A stretch of DNA of 15,512 nucleotides, taken from Treponema sp. Its GTDB lineage: Bacteria > Spirochaetota > Spirochaetia > Treponematales > Treponemataceae. Location of the stretch: NCBI GenBank assembly GCA_016293915.1, contig JAEDCY010000052.1:1-15512 (forward strand), written 5' to 3'. The translations under genes were made by a program, and so were the position numbers. The notes beneath the pieces are model-generated. The model was given only the letters and a program-made list of their open reading frames with translations. It was not told the origin of the DNA and did not search any database. The first letter of the stretch is position 1. Every line of letters starts with the position of its first letter. Of this stretch, positions 15,041 through 15,512 are shown one piece after another.

Positions 15041-15358
15041 ATGAATATGGAAGAATTAGGCAGCAAACTTAAGGATTTGTTTTCAAAAGGAACTAAAGCT
15101 TCAAAAGAAGCTCTTGAAAAGGCGGGAGATAAGGTTCAGGATTTTACCGATAAAAGCGTAACCAAAATAGAAATTCATAAGCTTGAAACAAAACGAGACT
15201 GCAAGTACGAAGAAATGGGATTAAAGCTTTCTCAAATGCTTCTCGAAGGTGCTTCAATCACAAGCTCTAATGCAGATGATATTAAGATTTTGAATGATAT
15301 TCAGGAAGAAATTAAAAATCTCGGTGAACAGATTAAAACTAAAGAACAAGAATTGTAA
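15041..15358 (+). CDS. Small Lys/Glu-rich helical protein of unknown function
   Basis: A 105-residue, highly charged protein predicted to be almost entirely helical, with no signal peptide or membrane segment. Residues 4-50 carry an amphipathic Lys/Ala/Glu pattern (KLKDLFSKGTKASKEALEKA) that resembles apolipoprotein- or YtxH-like helices. Residues about 75-105 (DDIKILNDIQEEIKNLGEQI) look like a short coiled coil. It has a single cysteine in the middle. It begins 17 bp after the sensor phosphatase and has a good Shine-Dalgarno, so it is likely the last gene of the operon. I recognise no family. It could be a partner or adaptor for the phosphatase, but it lacks any STAS or HATPase signature, so I do not call it an anti-anti-sigma factor. 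Confidence 0.75.
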   Translation: MNMEELGSKLKDLFSKGTKASKEALEKAGDKVQDFTDKSVTKIEIHKLETKRDCKYEEMGLKLSQMLLEGASITSSNADDIKILNDIQEEIKNLGEQIKTKEQEL

Positions 15359-15367
15359 TGATTTTTA

Positions 15368-15394
15368 TTGGCACACGGATTGCGGCTTTATAAT
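15368..15394 (+). promoter_or_regulatory. Promoter-like boxes ahead of the right-edge hairpin cluster
   Basis: TTGGCA (15368-15373, 5 of 6 bases of TTGACA) is followed after a short 15-bp spacer by a perfect TATAAT (15389-15394). Transcription would start near 15401, just before a series of hairpins. The short spacer and the overlap with a hairpin arm lower confidence. Confidence 0.35.
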
Positions 15395-15411
15395 GAAATT
15401 AAAAGCCGCAA
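15380..15411. terminator. 10-bp hairpin after the operon, possible terminator
   Basis: TTGCGGCTTT (15380-15389) pairs perfectly with AAAGCCGCAA (15402-15411) around a 12-base loop, 21 bp after the small gene's stop. There is no U-run on either side, so it is not a canonical intrinsic terminator. It competes with an alternative hairpin, AGCCG (15404-15408) with CGGCT (15414-15418). Confidence 0.45.
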
Positions 15412-15512
15412 AACGGCTGAGTCAAGGCTTTTAGCGAAGCGTGCCTTGACCAGACGTATTACGGCTCGTGAGCCGGTGCGCTTGCTTGCAGGCGCACAAG
15501 CAACCACCCGCT
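15404..15512. other. Hairpin-rich non-coding stretch at the window edge
   Basis: Four consecutive hairpins are visible: AGCCG / CGGCT (15404-15408 / 15414-15418), GTCAAGGC / GCCTTGAC (15421-15428 / 15443-15450), CGGCTC / GAGCCG (15462-15467 / 15470-15475) and GTGCGC / GCGCAC (15476-15481 / 15492-15497). The stretch is more GC-rich than the genes around it. It may be a structured RNA or a dispersed palindromic element continuing beyond the window. No open frame of note is seen. Confidence 0.6.

Noticed and set aside
15041..15358. Anti-anti-sigma (STAS) partner of the phosphatase
   Set aside because: Position is suggestive, but the protein is all helical and charged with no STAS sheet pattern or conserved phospho-Ser region.
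15445..15455. RNase P RNA 5' end, because TGACCAGAC resembles its start
   Set aside because: The following AGTCGC and GGAAAGTCC-type conserved sequences are absent, and most of this stretch is simply the 3' arm of the GTCAAGGC / GCCTTGAC hairpin.
15359..15512. Integron attC-like site, considered because treponemes can carry integrons
   Set aside because: No paired GTTRRRY / RYYYAAC core sites at the hairpin ends and no integrase in the window.

Overview
The window is most likely chromosomal DNA from a treponeme (Spirochaetes). The AT-rich sequence carries a UPF0164-type outer-membrane protein, a family I know essentially from Treponema. It also has a DUF4912 gene paired with a GH57-like gene, an HD-GYP protein, a giant SpoIIE-type phosphatase receptor and a single-chain glycyl-tRNA synthetase. 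The host call is inference from family content; I see no rRNA, tRNA, phage or transposase genes.

Layout. Positions 1-887 (+) hold the 3' part of the glycyl-tRNA synthetase gene, and 919-1680 (+) an aldo/keto-reductase homologue. Positions 1681-1886 are filled by a 95-bp sequence repeated in tandem, two copies plus a fragment, each containing a long dyad. Positions 1885-3300 (-) hold an HD-GYP protein. A 266-bp divergent spacer follows, with a perfect hairpin terminator, an operator-like dyad and promoter boxes. Positions 3567-4229 and 4248-5840 (+) hold the DUF4912 / GH57-like pair, which abuts with zero gap a convergent UPF0164 outer-membrane gene (5841-7154, -). A 78-bp AT-rich divergent promoter region leads to a + strand operon: a TPR/coiled-coil exported protein (7233-10322), a 1565-residue sensor phosphatase (10326-15023) and a small helical protein (15041-15358). 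The right edge (15359-15512) is a cluster of hairpins preceded by a promoter-like sequence.

How the genes may work together. The right-hand operon looks like an envelope-sensing unit. An exported repeat-rich scaffold is made with a membrane receptor that has a predicted seven-bladed periplasmic beta-propeller, a second periplasmic module, HAMP and an intact PP2C/SpoIIE phosphatase. No STAS antagonist or anti-sigma kinase lies beside it. The divergent UPF0164 barrel could be part of the same surface programme, but that is inference.

The most curious theme on the left is that three consecutive enzyme-family genes (aldo/keto reductase, HD-GYP, GH57-like) keep their fold signatures but have lost several hallmark catalytic or metal-binding residues, while their reading frames are intact. 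They may be pseudoenzymes with binding or regulatory roles.
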